From NCBI RefSeq assembly GCF_000312665.1, contig NZ_HF536772.1, positions 954,282-1,018,281 of the forward strand: DNA of 64,000 bases. The letters run 5' to 3'. The notes beneath the pieces are model-generated. The model saw only the letters and a list, made by a program, of their open reading frames with translations, did no database searches and was not told where the DNA came from. The position numbers and the translations under genes are program-made. Source of the DNA: Rhizobium mesoamericanum STM3625. Its GTDB lineage: Bacteria > Pseudomonadota > Alphaproteobacteria > Rhizobiales > Rhizobiaceae. Positions 54,454-63,997 of this stretch are shown piece by piece; the stretch's first letter is position 1, and every line of letters begins with the position of its first letter.

Positions 54454-55689
54454 TTAGTGTAGCCCCAGTAGCCATAGGTCCGGCTCAACGCCTATGCATT
54501 GCAGCACATCCTCATCTGGAATTTGCATTCTATCAGCGTAGTTCATGAGATATCTTACTAGCGCGGGGAGAAATCGGGTAACGAACGCGTCTTCCCCCAC
54601 CTCGAATGCCACGACCCCTCCGGCATCGCCCATTTTGATTATTTCTTTCATCATGTTCGAGCGAGCATACAGGTCGTCCATCTGAGCTTTGCTGACATCG
54701 AAGACAACCGATGGCTCATACCGCCCGACAGCCGGCCAAGCCACTAAGGCGGTCGTGCCAGCCTCATTCGAGTGTGAATAAGTGAAGTAGCCGGCTAGAT
54801 TTCGCACGGCAACTGCAAGCTTCCTATCCTCGAATCCAATAAATCGAGAAAGCTTGGGGTCTTTCAAAAACCACTCAATGGCGCGTTTTAGCTGAGCGGC
54901 TTTGCGTTCGTATCTATCAAGTATAGTTTCACGTATCAGCGCTTCACGCCGCTGATCCACGGTAGGAGCAAACATATCGCGGATTGCGTCTATGCTCGCG
55001 ATTAATTCCGCCTGGCCGACGAGCTCAACCTCGATCGAAGGTATCTCGCTTCCGTTTGTGGATTTGGCAATTTCAAGGCAAGCGATTCCGAGTTCCTCAT
55101 CGGAGATGGTTATTCCCAGCCCTTCATCAAATGGAATAAGTAAAGCAGACCTCTCGACAACCGGAGCAAATTCGCCCGTCTCCGCTATCTTTGTAAGATC
55201 TTCCGAGGCAACCGTTAGCTCGCTAGCATCATCGAAATCTATAGCAAAACCTTTTGGCGTCTGCCGCAAGCTAGTCTCGGTGATGTGCGTCCAGAATAAT
55301 CGCTCGGTTTTCGGATGAGAGTACACAACGATCACCGGAAGCGAGTGCCTAAGCCAGTAATTTGCATGAGACCGAGAGCAGTACAACGTATAGCCATAGC
55401 GGGTTCGGCGTACTGCGCAATCGCCCGACTTAACCTGGACTGCTATGAGCCTGCCGGTTGCAACGCGCTTGCCGGTATCGGTTGTACGAGTGACTTCGAT
55501 TGTAGCATCGACGCCATAGTCAGCGCTGGTCTGATCTCGAAAGATGAAACCCATCTTCGATACAGCTAAATCGACAGCAGTCTCGCCCTTGTGGCCTTCT
55601 AGCGCGTTATCACACACTAAAGGCAACAAAACTGATCGTTCCTTATCTTCGGCCACATTCGACTCGCATTCGGTAAGAGCTCTGGACAT
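54454..55689 (-). CDS. DUF4365 nuclease-like protein
   Basis: 411 residues. The N-terminal DUF4365 domain shows GHKGETAVDLAVSKMGF, then TSADYGVDATIEV and GRLIAVQVKSGD: the Glu, Asp, (I)E and QxK pattern of a PD-(D/E)xK nuclease core (residues ~35-100). The rest is long and unrecognised. Cytoplasmic. ATG 55689 is chosen; a GTG at 55713 would add 8 residues. It is divergent from the DUF3800 gene over ~200 bp, inside a defence-rich element. Role in defence is an inference. Confidence 0.78.
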   Translation of the reverse strand: MSRALTECESNVAEDKERSVLLPLVCDNALEGHKGETAVDLAVSKMGFIFRDQTSADYGVDATIEVTRTTDTGKRVATGRLIAVQVKSGDCAVRRTRYGYTLYCSRSHANYWLRHSLPVIVVYSHPKTERLFWTHITETSLRQTPKGFAIDFDDASELTVASEDLTKIAETGEFAPVVERSALLIPFDEGLGITISDEELGIACLEIAKSTNGSEIPSIEVELVGQAELIASIDAIRDMFAPTVDQRREALIRETILDRYERKAAQLKRAIEWFLKDPKLSRFIGFEDRKLAVAVRNLAGYFTYSHSNEAGTTALVAWPAVGRYEPSVVFDVSKAQMDDLYARSNMMKEIIKMGDAGGVVAFEVGEDAFVTRFLPALVRYLMNYADRMQIPDEDVLQCIGVEPDLWLLGLH

Positions 55690-55893
55690 TTGTCCCAGGA
55701 TTGGCGGGAACACGTCGATGTTTCAAGTTCAATTCTCCGACAAAAACGCGATGTCGCGTCACTGAAGCGCAATCTTATCGCTGCGTTCAGATTACCCTTG
55801 ACTCCCGGCTGTAGCGTCATTGATGTTCGCCTTAAAGAAGAATCGTTCAATTGAAACGCGAACAATTTAGGCAGGTTGTGGGAGGGTGCACCT

Positions 55894-56772
55894 GTGAATC
55901 GGAACGCGGTACCCGCTCCAGATTACGAGTTCATAGCGTACATAGACGAATCCGGGGACCCCAGCCTTAAGCGCGTCAGACCCATTGACGACACTGGTGG
56001 GACAGAGTGGTTTACCATCGCGGCGGTGCTTGTCCGGCGCGAATTCGACGCGGAGCTCCCAAAGTGGGTTGCTGCAATCAACCAAGCAATTGGCTCGACA
56101 AATAGCCAAATTATACATTTCACTCATCTTTCGCCGCAACACCGGTTGAGAGCCGCGGAACTGATGGCAGAGCTGCCTCTTCGACTGTTTGTTGTGGCAT
56201 CCAACAAAAAAAACATGCGGCGGCACCGCAACGAGAGGGCAGAGAAGGCCAACTCAAAGCAATGGTTTTATAACTGGATGGCGAGGATCTTGGTCGAACG
56301 GATCACGGATTTCTGCCTAAGATACTCTCACCGCAAAAATCTTGGCCGGCGACACGTTAAATTTGTGTTTTCTCAAACTGGTGGCCATTCATACAGCCAG
56401 ACGGCTGCTTATCATGAGCTGTTGCGATATCAGTCGCGCGGCAAAAAGATCATGCTCGATAGATGGGCCCCCAAATGGGAGGTGATGCATTGGAGTCTTG
56501 TTGAGCACTATCCCCACTTTAAGCGGGCGGGGTTGCAGTTGGCTGATGTTGTCGCGAGTGCCTTTTATCACGCGGTCGACAATCTCGACACCGGGCCGTG
56601 CAACATATCCTACGCTCGGGCGCTCCATCCTCGGGTAGCATTCACGAGCGCAGGCGAGTGGCGTGACTATGGCGTAGTACTGCAGCCGACACCCGATTGG
56701 TCGGCTGATATAACGGAAGATCAGAAAGAAATATTCAGGTTTTACGGTTACGATTTCATGAGGTGGTGGTAG
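55894..56772 (+). CDS. DUF3800 protein
   Basis: About 292 residues with the DUF3800 opening FIAYIDESGDPSLKRVRPID (YxDESGD motif near residue 18), FTIAAVLV, and a late GLQLADVVASAFYHAVDN. The fold is predicted RNase H-like, with the Asp-Glu and late Asp as possible metal ligands. A GTG start at 55894 with GGGAGGG upstream is preferred. It is encoded between a divergent DUF4365 gene and the hsd operon. DUF3800 genes occur often in defence islands; activity is unproven. Confidence 0.85.
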   Translation: MNRNAVPAPDYEFIAYIDESGDPSLKRVRPIDDTGGTEWFTIAAVLVRREFDAELPKWVAAINQAIGSTNSQIIHFTHLSPQHRLRAAELMAELPLRLFVVASNKKNMRRHRNERAEKANSKQWFYNWMARILVERITDFCLRYSHRKNLGRRHVKFVFSQTGGHSYSQTAAYHELLRYQSRGKKIMLDRWAPKWEVMHWSLVEHYPHFKRAGLQLADVVASAFYHAVDNLDTGPCNISYARALHPRVAFTSAGEWRDYGVVLQPTPDWSADITEDQKEIFRFYGYDFMRWW

Positions 56773-57203
56773 GCCCCGGCTCCATTTTCGTTCAGAACGG
56801 CTAGGCCGCATCCTCCCACGACCATATCCTGAATAAGGCAGCGCCTAGAGTACCGGCGTTCCTACCGAATCAAATTCTACGGCATCGTTGGACAGAATTG
56901 AATCCCGCTAATGAGGTATTTTCACGATTTGTCTCTAATGGCATCGCGGAACACTATCGACTGTTATCCTAACGTGAGTCCAAGCGCTAATAGCCTGTTG
57001 ACGCGCCCACTGTTTTTGCGGAGGGCGAGAGGCGCCGACCGGCGGTTTCCAGATGCAGAATTTAAATGCGCTTGACGAAATTGCCGCGCCTGTCGAAAGG
57101 ATGTGAAGCAAAAACACTTGACGACCTAGGGTCAAAGACGACTCTATTGGTGGTTGTATGAATGACTTTGAAATCCTGCATAGACCCAAACTCCGGACGC
57201 ACA
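56773..57203. other. gap before hsdM with candidate promoter
   Basis: No gene is seen. TTGACG at 57118-57123 and ACTCTA at 57141-57146 are 17 bp apart, about 60 bp before hsdM, and could be the operon promoter. No strong terminator is seen after the DUF3800 gene. Confidence 0.4.
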
Positions 57204-58766
57204 ATGAACAGCGAAGAAATCAAGCAACTTGAAAAAGAACTTTGGGATGCAGCGGATAATCTGCGGGCGAACTCCAAACTGACGGCAGCTGAATATAAAG
57301 ACCCGGTTTTGGGGTTGATCCTATTGCGCTATGCACAAAACCGCTTTGAAGAGGCTACGAAAACGATAGCGCCTAAACTTGTCGGTCCTCGCGGCGCGCG
57401 ACGGGCGACCCAGGCCGACTACCTAGCTGCCGGTGCGATGCTGCTGCCGGAGAAGTCTCAATACGATTATCTGGCCAACCTGCCCGAGGCTGAAGATATC
57501 TCTGAGGCTGTCAACGAGGCGATGCGTGCCATCGAAGCAAACTATGCCGACCTTGAGGGCATATTGCCTAAGAACTATCAGGACATGGATGCCGATTTGC
57601 TGCGCGAGTTGATCCGTGTGTTTAATAAGCCTGCTGTCAAGAAGCTGAAAGGCGACGTCTTCGGTCGCATCTATGAATACTTTCTGATGAAATTTTCAAT
57701 GAGTGGTGCTGGGGCGCAGGAAGGCGGCGAATTCTTCACCCCGCCGTCGTTGGTGCAGCTCATAGTCAACTTCATTGAGCCCGACCACGGCATCGTCCAC
57801 GATCCGGCATGCGGATCCGGCGGTATGTTCGTGCAGACTGGTCATTTTGTCACCGATCACCACAAGGCAGTGAACGAGGCCATCAAGGTCTACGGTACCG
57901 AACTGAAAGCCAACAACGCCCGTTTGGCCAAGATGAACCTGGCAATTCACGGTATCGAAGGAAAAATCATCGAGGGCAATAGCTTTTATTCCGACCCACA
58001 TGATCTCGTTGGCAAGTGCGATTTCGTCATGGCCAACCCGCCGTTCAACGTCAACAAGGTCGATAAGGCCCGCGATGTCGTAAAAACCGATGCACGCTTA
58101 TTTGACGATATCGGCATTCCGAAGGCCGACAACGGCAACTACCTTTGGATCCAATATTTCTATCATTACCTCAACGCCACCGGTCGAGCGGGCTTTGTCA
58201 TGGCCTCATCCGCCACTGATGCGGGCGGGTCGGAAAAGCTGATTCGGCAAAAGCTAATTGAGACAGGCGCGGTCGATTGCATCGTGGCGGTCGGAAACAA
58301 TTTCTTTTACACGCGCTCGCTGCCCTGCCATCTCTGGTTTTTGGACAAGGGCAAGCGTCCTGAAAATAAGTCGAAGATCCTGATGATCGACGCGCGCAAC
58401 ACCTTCCGGCAGGTGAACTCAAAATTGCGCGATTTTACACCCGATCAGTCGGCGGGTTTAACAGCCATATTAAGTTCCTATCGAGGCGCTGACGTTTCAG
58501 TGGAGTTTGAATCAAATCCGTGGCTACGACAAATTTTTCCGGATGGTGCTTATCAAGACACGGAGAGGCTGTGCAGGATAGTCGATGTAGCTGAAATTGC
58601 TGAACATGGTTACAGTTTAACACCCGGTCGGTATGTCGGTTATAGCTCAGAGATTGACGATGAATTCGATTACGAATCCCGCTTACTAGAATTACATTCT
58701 GATCTTGCTGTATTGCATGCCGAGGCCAAGGAACTCACTTATAAAATAATCGATAGGCGGACTTGA
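57204..58766 (+). CDS. hsdM: type I restriction-modification DNA methyltransferase HsdM
   Basis: 520 residues. The helical N-terminal HsdM domain (residues 5-140) precedes the N6-adenine methyltransferase core: FFTPPSLVQLIVNFIEP, VHDPACGSGGMFVQTGHF (AdoMet motif I near residue 198) and the catalytic CDFVMANPPFNVNK (NPPF near residue 278). It methylates adenine in the site chosen by HsdS and is also needed for restriction. ATG 57204 is used although its ribosome site is weak. hsdS follows after 1 bp. Confidence 0.95.
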   Translation: MNSEEIKQLEKELWDAADNLRANSKLTAAEYKDPVLGLILLRYAQNRFEEATKTIAPKLVGPRGARRATQADYLAAGAMLLPEKSQYDYLANLPEAEDISEAVNEAMRAIEANYADLEGILPKNYQDMDADLLRELIRVFNKPAVKKLKGDVFGRIYEYFLMKFSMSGAGAQEGGEFFTPPSLVQLIVNFIEPDHGIVHDPACGSGGMFVQTGHFVTDHHKAVNEAIKVYGTELKANNARLAKMNLAIHGIEGKIIEGNSFYSDPHDLVGKCDFVMANPPFNVNKVDKARDVVKTDARLFDDIGIPKADNGNYLWIQYFYHYLNATGRAGFVMASSATDAGGSEKLIRQKLIETGAVDCIVAVGNNFFYTRSLPCHLWFLDKGKRPENKSKILMIDARNTFRQVNSKLRDFTPDQSAGLTAILSSYRGADVSVEFESNPWLRQIFPDGAYQDTERLCRIVDVAEIAEHGYSLTPGRYVGYSSEIDDEFDYESRLLELHSDLAVLHAEAKELTYKIIDRRT

Positions 58767-58767
58767 G

Positions 58768-60069
58768 ATGTCTCGGTCAAATCTTTCTTTGAAAGACCTA
58801 TGTATCTTCGTAAACGGAGGTGCCTGGAATGAGAGTGAGTATGCTGTTCAAGGTATCCCTGTATTCAAAGTATCGAATATAAAAGGCGCGGAAATAGACT
58901 TATCAAACGTCGACTATTTGCCGATCTCGTCCGCAGAAAAGTATCAGCGCCACTTTCTGAAAGAGAATGATCTTATCATCGCTACCGTTGGGTCCCATCA
59001 GGGTTTGGCCAACTCCGCAGCCGGCCGCGGCCTAACCGTGAATCGTAAAATCGCTGGCTATCTCTTGAACCAAAATGCCGTCTGCATTCGGACCGCCCGT
59101 CCTGATATACTACATCAAAAATACGTCGGATATATCGGAAAAAGTGAGCATTTCAAGCATTTCATTCAGACAAGAGGCAGGGGTGCGGCTAACCAAATGC
59201 GAATAGCCGTTGGCGAGATTAAAGAATACGTGCCTCACTTACCCTCTCTCGATGTCCAATCAAAAATCGTGTCCGTGCTTTCCGCTTATGACGAGCTGAT
59301 TGATAACAACCGAAGCCGGATAAATCTCCTTAACGAAATGGCCGCCGCACTATACGAGTTGTGTTTTGTGCGAAAACAAATGCCGAATGATGCCGGAGAA
59401 AAAGCGGCAATTGAGTCGGGGCCGTGGCAGGAAGTAAAACTTTCTAGCCTGATAACTAAACTGGAATCAGGTAGTCGCCCAAAGGGAGGCATAGACAAGT
59501 CTTTAAAAACCGGGATTGCAAGCATAGGTGCAGAGAACGTAATTGGTGCTGGAAGTTATAAGTATGGAAACGAAAGATTAATTTCAACAGATTTCTTCAA
59601 CTGCATGAAAAAGGGAAAGGTCGAGCAAAAGGATATATTGATATATAAGGATGGTGCGTATATTGGAAAAACGTCTATGTTCCAAGATGACTTTCCTCAT
59701 AAAATCTGTGCGGTTAATGAACACGTTTTTCTTATTAATAGTAAAAATCGATTCATGCAGAACTATTTATACTATACGTTGTCCCGCGAGGAGTATTATG
59801 AAAAGATGCAAGCACTCAATTCTAATTCCGCACAACCTGGCTTGAATAGAGACAAGCTGGGGGCTTTAGACGTAATCAAACCTCCCGACGACTTGATCGC
59901 TAGATTCAACGATTTTGTTGAGCCAATGGTGAAATTGATATTCAACCTAGCTAAGCAAAACAGGCTGATCGAAGAGGCTCAGAGCTTACTAATGCCTCGT
60001 CTGATGACCGGCAATGTAGATATTGACGAGTACATTGAAGGCGCTGGCGCCAGGATCGCTGCCGAATGA
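58768..60069 (+). CDS. hsdS: type I restriction specificity subunit HsdS
   Basis: 433 residues with two target-recognition domains, each followed by a conserved helix. TRD1 is residues ~5-160, ending in VPHLPSLDVQSKIVSVLSAY with the helix DELIDNNRSRINLLNEMA. TRD2 is ~225-380, ending KPPDDLIARFNDFVEPMV with the helix NLAKQNRLIEEAQSLLMPRL. The two TRDs read a split DNA site. The second TRD is visibly AT-richer than hsdM or hsdR, typical of exchanged TRDs. Overlaps hsdR by 4 bp (ATGA). Confidence 0.94.
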   Translation: MSRSNLSLKDLCIFVNGGAWNESEYAVQGIPVFKVSNIKGAEIDLSNVDYLPISSAEKYQRHFLKENDLIIATVGSHQGLANSAAGRGLTVNRKIAGYLLNQNAVCIRTARPDILHQKYVGYIGKSEHFKHFIQTRGRGAANQMRIAVGEIKEYVPHLPSLDVQSKIVSVLSAYDELIDNNRSRINLLNEMAAALYELCFVRKQMPNDAGEKAAIESGPWQEVKLSSLITKLESGSRPKGGIDKSLKTGIASIGAENVIGAGSYKYGNERLISTDFFNCMKKGKVEQKDILIYKDGAYIGKTSMFQDDFPHKICAVNEHVFLINSKNRFMQNYLYYTLSREEYYEKMQALNSNSAQPGLNRDKLGALDVIKPPDDLIARFNDFVEPMVKLIFNLAKQNRLIEEAQSLLMPRLMTGNVDIDEYIEGAGARIAAE

Positions 60070-63000
60070 GTTACGAATACTCTGAAGACGGATTGGTCGA
60101 GCGCGCCACTGAAGAGGTCCTCACCGACCTCGGCTGGCAGGTTGTCACCGCATGGAAGCAAGAAACGCTCGGACCGAAGGGGTTATTAGGGCGTGACAGT
60201 AAGTCCGAGGTGATCCTCAAACGGCCTCTTTTGGCCGCACTGAAAGCCCTAAATCCTGGCCTGCCCGATAGGGCTTATGATGAGGCAGCCTATAGGATCA
60301 GTGAAAAGGGCGCGGACAAAACCTTGGCGCAGATCAACAAGGAAAAGCATGAGTTGCTGACGAAGGGGGTGCAGGTCAGTTTCAAAGACGCCAAGGGCCA
60401 CACCCAATCCAAACGCCTAAGAGTCTTCAATTTCGATGAGCCGCTCAAAAACCACTTTTTGGCGGTGCGGCAATTTGAAGTGGTGGGCGATATTTATAAT
60501 CGCCGGCCCGATGTGGTTGGTTTCGTCAACGGCGTGCCCTTGGTGTTTTTTGAGCTGAAAGCACACCACCAAGACCTACAGCACGCCTTTGAGGACAATC
60601 TCAAGGACTATAAGGACACAATCCCGCATGTTCTGCATTGCAACGCTTTTGTCATCCTCAGCAATGGAACAGACGCCAAAGTCGGCACGGTCACAAGCCC
60701 CTATCAGTATTTTCTCGAATGGAAGCGCATCGAGGAAGAGTCAGAGGGCGTCGTAAGTCTTGACACCTTGCTGCGTGGGACGTGCGCTCGCGAGCGAATT
60801 CTTGACATGTTTGAAAACTTCCTGCTGTTCGATGGCGACGGTGCGAAGCCGATCAAGATCATGGCCAAGAATCACCAATACATCGGTGTCAACAAGGTCA
60901 TAGACTCGGCGCGCAATATTGATGAGTTAAAAGGCAAGTTGGGCGTTTTCTGGCACACTCAGGGGTCGGGAAAATCCTATTCGATGGTGTTCTTATGCCA
61001 GAAAATTTTGCGCCGGTTCGGCGGCGGCTATACCTTCCTGATCGTATTGGACCGGTCAGAACTTGAGCGTCAAATCTATGATACCTTCACTGCTGTCGGC
61101 GCGGTGACAGAAGAAAATATGAAGGCAAAGAGCCGCGAGCACCTGCGCGAACTGTTGAGCGAAAACCACCGCTACGTCTTCACCTTGATCCACAAGTTTT
61201 CGATCGATCCTAAGACCGAGAGCGTTTATCCGCTTTTGTCCGAGCGCTCGAATATCATCGTCATTTCCGACGAAGCGCACCGCACACAGGGCGGTAAGTT
61301 TGCGCAGAACATGCGCTTCAATGCCCTGCCCAATGCGTCGTTTCTGGGATTTACCGGTACGCCCCTGATCAAGGAAGAACTGGAACTGACCAAAAACATA
61401 TTCGGGGAATATGTATCGGTCTACGATTTCAAACGCGCCATCGAAGACCGCGCGACCTTGCCGCTCTACTACCTCAACCAGGGGGAAAAGCTGGATATCG
61501 AGCGGCCTGAGCTTGATGAACGCATGGCAGCGATTATCGAGGGCGAAGACCTTGATGACGATCAACGTGCGAAACTGCAACGCGAATTCGCACGCGACTA
61601 TCCGGTTCTGACCTCACACAAACGGCTTGATGCCATCGCCCGCGATCTGGTTTGGCATTTCAACGAGCGCGGCTATCAGGGCAAGGCCATGTTCGTTGCG
61701 CTGGATAAGCCAACCGCCGTGAAGATGTACGATCTGGTCATGGCGTATTGGCCGGATTATGTGGCCGAACTCAAAAGCCGCATTGCCAAGGCAGGCGATG
61801 AACAAGAGGCTGCCGAACTGACGCAAAAGCTGAAACAGGTTGAAGCGACCGAGGTATGCGTGGTCGTTTCGTCCGAACAGAACGAGGTCGATAAGTTCCG
61901 CAAGATGGAACTTGAGATCGCGCCGCATCGAAAAAAAATGGTCGAACGTGACCTTGAGACAGAATTCAAAGATGAGGAAAACCCCTTTCGGCTGGCCATC
62001 GTCTGCGCCATGTGGATCACCGGCTTTGACGCACCTTGTGTTTCCACGGTTTACCTAGACAAGCCGATCAAAGGCCACACGCTCATGCAGACCATAGCGC
62101 GGGCCAACCGCGTCTATGACGATGAGAAAGAAAACGGCCTGATCGTTGATTACGGTAATGTCTATCAAAAGCTGCGCGAGGCCTACGCTATCTATGGCGA
62201 AGGTGAAGGCAAGAAAGCCGAGGAGGGCGACGGTGAAGACAACAATCCGGACGGCGAAGCGATGGGCCGTATGGAGGCTTTGGCGCTTGAATTGGCGGCG
62301 TCCATCGCGGCAGTGCGCGAATTTCTGCTGGGGGTCGAGTTTGAGCTAGACGCGCTGATCGCCTGCGAAAGCCCGATGGTCAAGCTCGGGCTGATCAAGA
62401 AGGCAATGAACTGTGTATGCCTGAACGAGACGACCCGCACGACCTTTGAGTTTTCCGCGCGCGACGTATTCCGGAAATATAGGGCGCTCTATCCCGAAAC
62501 GCAGATAAAACCGCATATCAAGGTCCATAACGCCATCGAAGCGATCTACAGCCAGCTCAATCAAAAGCAAAAGGCCGCAGATATCACTTCGATCATCATG
62601 AAGCTTCAGCGTGAAGTTGATGACAGTATCGAGATTATCGCCACCGGCAAGGATGACAGTGCGCAGGTTGACCTCAGCAAACTCGACTTTGCCCGTCTCC
62701 GTGACGCATTCCGCCGGTCAGAAAATCAGAATACGGTCGTGTTTGACCTGCAAGAGGCGATCGAGCAACGCCTTGAACAGATGGTTCGCGAAAACCCAAT
62801 CCGGCTGGAATTTTACGATCGTTATCGTGGAATCATAGCGACCTATAATAGCGGCAAGGATCAACAGGCGGTTCAGAAGGCTTTTGATGACCTGACTGAT
62901 TTCGTCGCAAGCCTTAGCGAAGAGGACCAACGTGCGGTTCGGGAAGGGCTTGATCAGGAAACGCTGGCAATCTTCGATCTGCTGAAAAAGCCGAACCTGA

Positions 63001-63257
63001 GCAAGAAGGACGAAGCCTCGGTGAAGTCCGTCGCGATCAAGACCCTGGAAACGCTGAAGGCCGAAAAGCTGCGCATATCTAAGTGGCGCGAAAGCACGCA
63101 GGTGACCGCGCAGGTGCGTCTGGCTATTCTAGAAAATCTGCAATATCTGCCGCAGGATGTTTACGCCGACGACGAATTGGAAGAAAAGACCGATATCGTC
63201 TATCAGCACATATATGCCACCTACAATGGCAGCGGCTTCACGCCCTGCTATGCGTAA
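60066..63257 (+). CDS. hsdR: type I restriction endonuclease/translocase HsdR
   Basis: 1063 residues. The nuclease domain has RRPDVVGFVNGVPLVFFELK (PD-ExK near residue 145-165). The SF2 motor has FWHTQGSGKSYSM (Walker A near residue 300), VISDEAHRTQGG (motif II near residue 402) and GFTGTPL. ITGFDAPCVSTVYLDKP, then MQTIARANRVYDDE near residue 680, marks motifs V/VI. A long helical C-terminus binds HsdM. It cuts unmethylated DNA after translocation. All key residues are present, so the system appears intact. It ends 158 bp before attR. Confidence 0.96.
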   Translation: MSYEYSEDGLVERATEEVLTDLGWQVVTAWKQETLGPKGLLGRDSKSEVILKRPLLAALKALNPGLPDRAYDEAAYRISEKGADKTLAQINKEKHELLTKGVQVSFKDAKGHTQSKRLRVFNFDEPLKNHFLAVRQFEVVGDIYNRRPDVVGFVNGVPLVFFELKAHHQDLQHAFEDNLKDYKDTIPHVLHCNAFVILSNGTDAKVGTVTSPYQYFLEWKRIEEESEGVVSLDTLLRGTCARERILDMFENFLLFDGDGAKPIKIMAKNHQYIGVNKVIDSARNIDELKGKLGVFWHTQGSGKSYSMVFLCQKILRRFGGGYTFLIVLDRSELERQIYDTFTAVGAVTEENMKAKSREHLRELLSENHRYVFTLIHKFSIDPKTESVYPLLSERSNIIVISDEAHRTQGGKFAQNMRFNALPNASFLGFTGTPLIKEELELTKNIFGEYVSVYDFKRAIEDRATLPLYYLNQGEKLDIERPELDERMAAIIEGEDLDDDQRAKLQREFARDYPVLTSHKRLDAIARDLVWHFNERGYQGKAMFVALDKPTAVKMYDLVMAYWPDYVAELKSRIAKAGDEQEAAELTQKLKQVEATEVCVVVSSEQNEVDKFRKMELEIAPHRKKMVERDLETEFKDEENPFRLAIVCAMWITGFDAPCVSTVYLDKPIKGHTLMQTIARANRVYDDEKENGLIVDYGNVYQKLREAYAIYGEGEGKKAEEGDGEDNNPDGEAMGRMEALALELAASIAAVREFLLGVEFELDALIACESPMVKLGLIKKAMNCVCLNETTRTTFEFSARDVFRKYRALYPETQIKPHIKVHNAIEAIYSQLNQKQKAADITSIIMKLQREVDDSIEIIATGKDDSAQVDLSKLDFARLRDAFRRSENQNTVVFDLQEAIEQRLEQMVRENPIRLEFYDRYRGIIATYNSGKDQQAVQKAFDDLTDFVASLSEEDQRAVREGLDQETLAIFDLLKKPNLSKKDEASVKSVAIKTLETLKAEKLRISKWRESTQVTAQVRLAILENLQYLPQDVYADDELEEKTDIVYQHIYATYNGSGFTPCYA

Positions 63258-63414
63258 ACCACAAAATGCCTGTGGAAAGTTTTTCGCGCTTTCTCCAATT
63301 TTGGGCAGCTCAAAAACCTGAGGTCAGATTGCGGTTTGTTGGTTTTCTTGTTGGTTTCCAGAAAAAACGAAGGAAATTTAATTACGAAATTCAATAACAT
63401 GCGTGAACTACGAC

Positions 63415-63433
63415 AGTCCTCTTCTGGGCACCA
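63415..63433 (+). other. attR (19-bp core)
   Basis: AGTCCTCTTCTGGGCACCA is identical to the 3' end of tRNA-Leu at 43453-43471 and marks the right end of the element. The 63258-63616 gap otherwise shows no gene. Confidence 0.88.
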
Positions 63434-63616
63434 TTTCCTTTGCAGAGTGAAGGCTGATAGGAAGGTCTTCCCGTTTCTTCCCCAGACATTACCAGTGCAG
63501 GCAATGGCGTCCAATTGTCCAATTGGTCTAGCCGAATGTGGTTGCGATCAGGACGTTTGCGCGTTGTCGCAGCAGGGGCGCCGTCCGGACAATGCCCGGC
63601 TTAAATCAGGTGGGGC

Positions 63617-63997
63617 TCAGCGGACGGGCTGATAGTGTCCGCGCAGCGGTGCCTGCGTCCCGACGCTTTCAACTCCGTCACGGTCACAGACGTAGACGAG
63701 GGTCGGCAGCCCGCCAGTACGGAAGATCTTGTTGTATCCGCGGCGAAGGGGCCGCGTCTCAGTTCGGCAGCTATACTGTTCTTCGTCCTTCGGGTCCGGC
63801 TGCGCTTTGACGCCCGGCAGGTTGGCGTACGGGTAAATGGCCTCGGACCGCGGTTCGCCGGCACGGTGCCACTCGGTGGCAAAGCTCGCTGCCGCCGAAA
63901 GGCTTACGCCGGCTGCTGCCAAGGCCATCAACAACACTCTTGCGAACCACATACCGCTGGATCCGGATTTCACCTTCTTTTTTGATGTAGGCGTCAC
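63617..63997 (-). CDS. secreted hypothetical protein
   Basis: 126 residues. A basic N-terminus (TPTSKKKVKSG) and the hydrophobic run FARVLLMALAAAGVSLSAAA followed by SFA indicate a signal peptide. The mature part has two Cys (YSCRTET and VYVCDRDG) that could pair. Not recognised. The start could lie beyond the window edge if an earlier codon is used. It is the first chromosomal gene after attR. Confidence 0.65.
   Translation of the reverse strand: MTPTSKKKVKSGSSGMWFARVLLMALAAAGVSLSAAASFATEWHRAGEPRSEAIYPYANLPGVKAQPDPKDEEQYSCRTETRPLRRGYNKIFRTGGLPTLVYVCDRDGVESVGTQAPLRGHYQPVR

Larger units (their letters stand above)
43453..63433. mobile_element. integrative element in tRNA-Leu, satellite-like, with defence cargo
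   Basis: Bounded by a perfect 19-bp direct repeat and starting with a P4-type integrase, this ~20-kb block also holds an excisionase-like gene, a primase/VapE gene, an iteron cluster, a DUF5681 gene, a serine recombinase, several nuclease-like genes and a type I restriction-modification operon. No structural phage genes and no conjugation genes are seen. It is therefore best described as a phage-satellite-like or plasmid-like integrative element. Mobility is uncertain because the primase gene has an in-frame stop. Confidence 0.88.

Noticed and set aside
43657..63257. Intact prophage or conjugative element
   Set aside because: No capsid, portal, tail, lysis, large terminase, relaxase or type IV secretion gene is visible.
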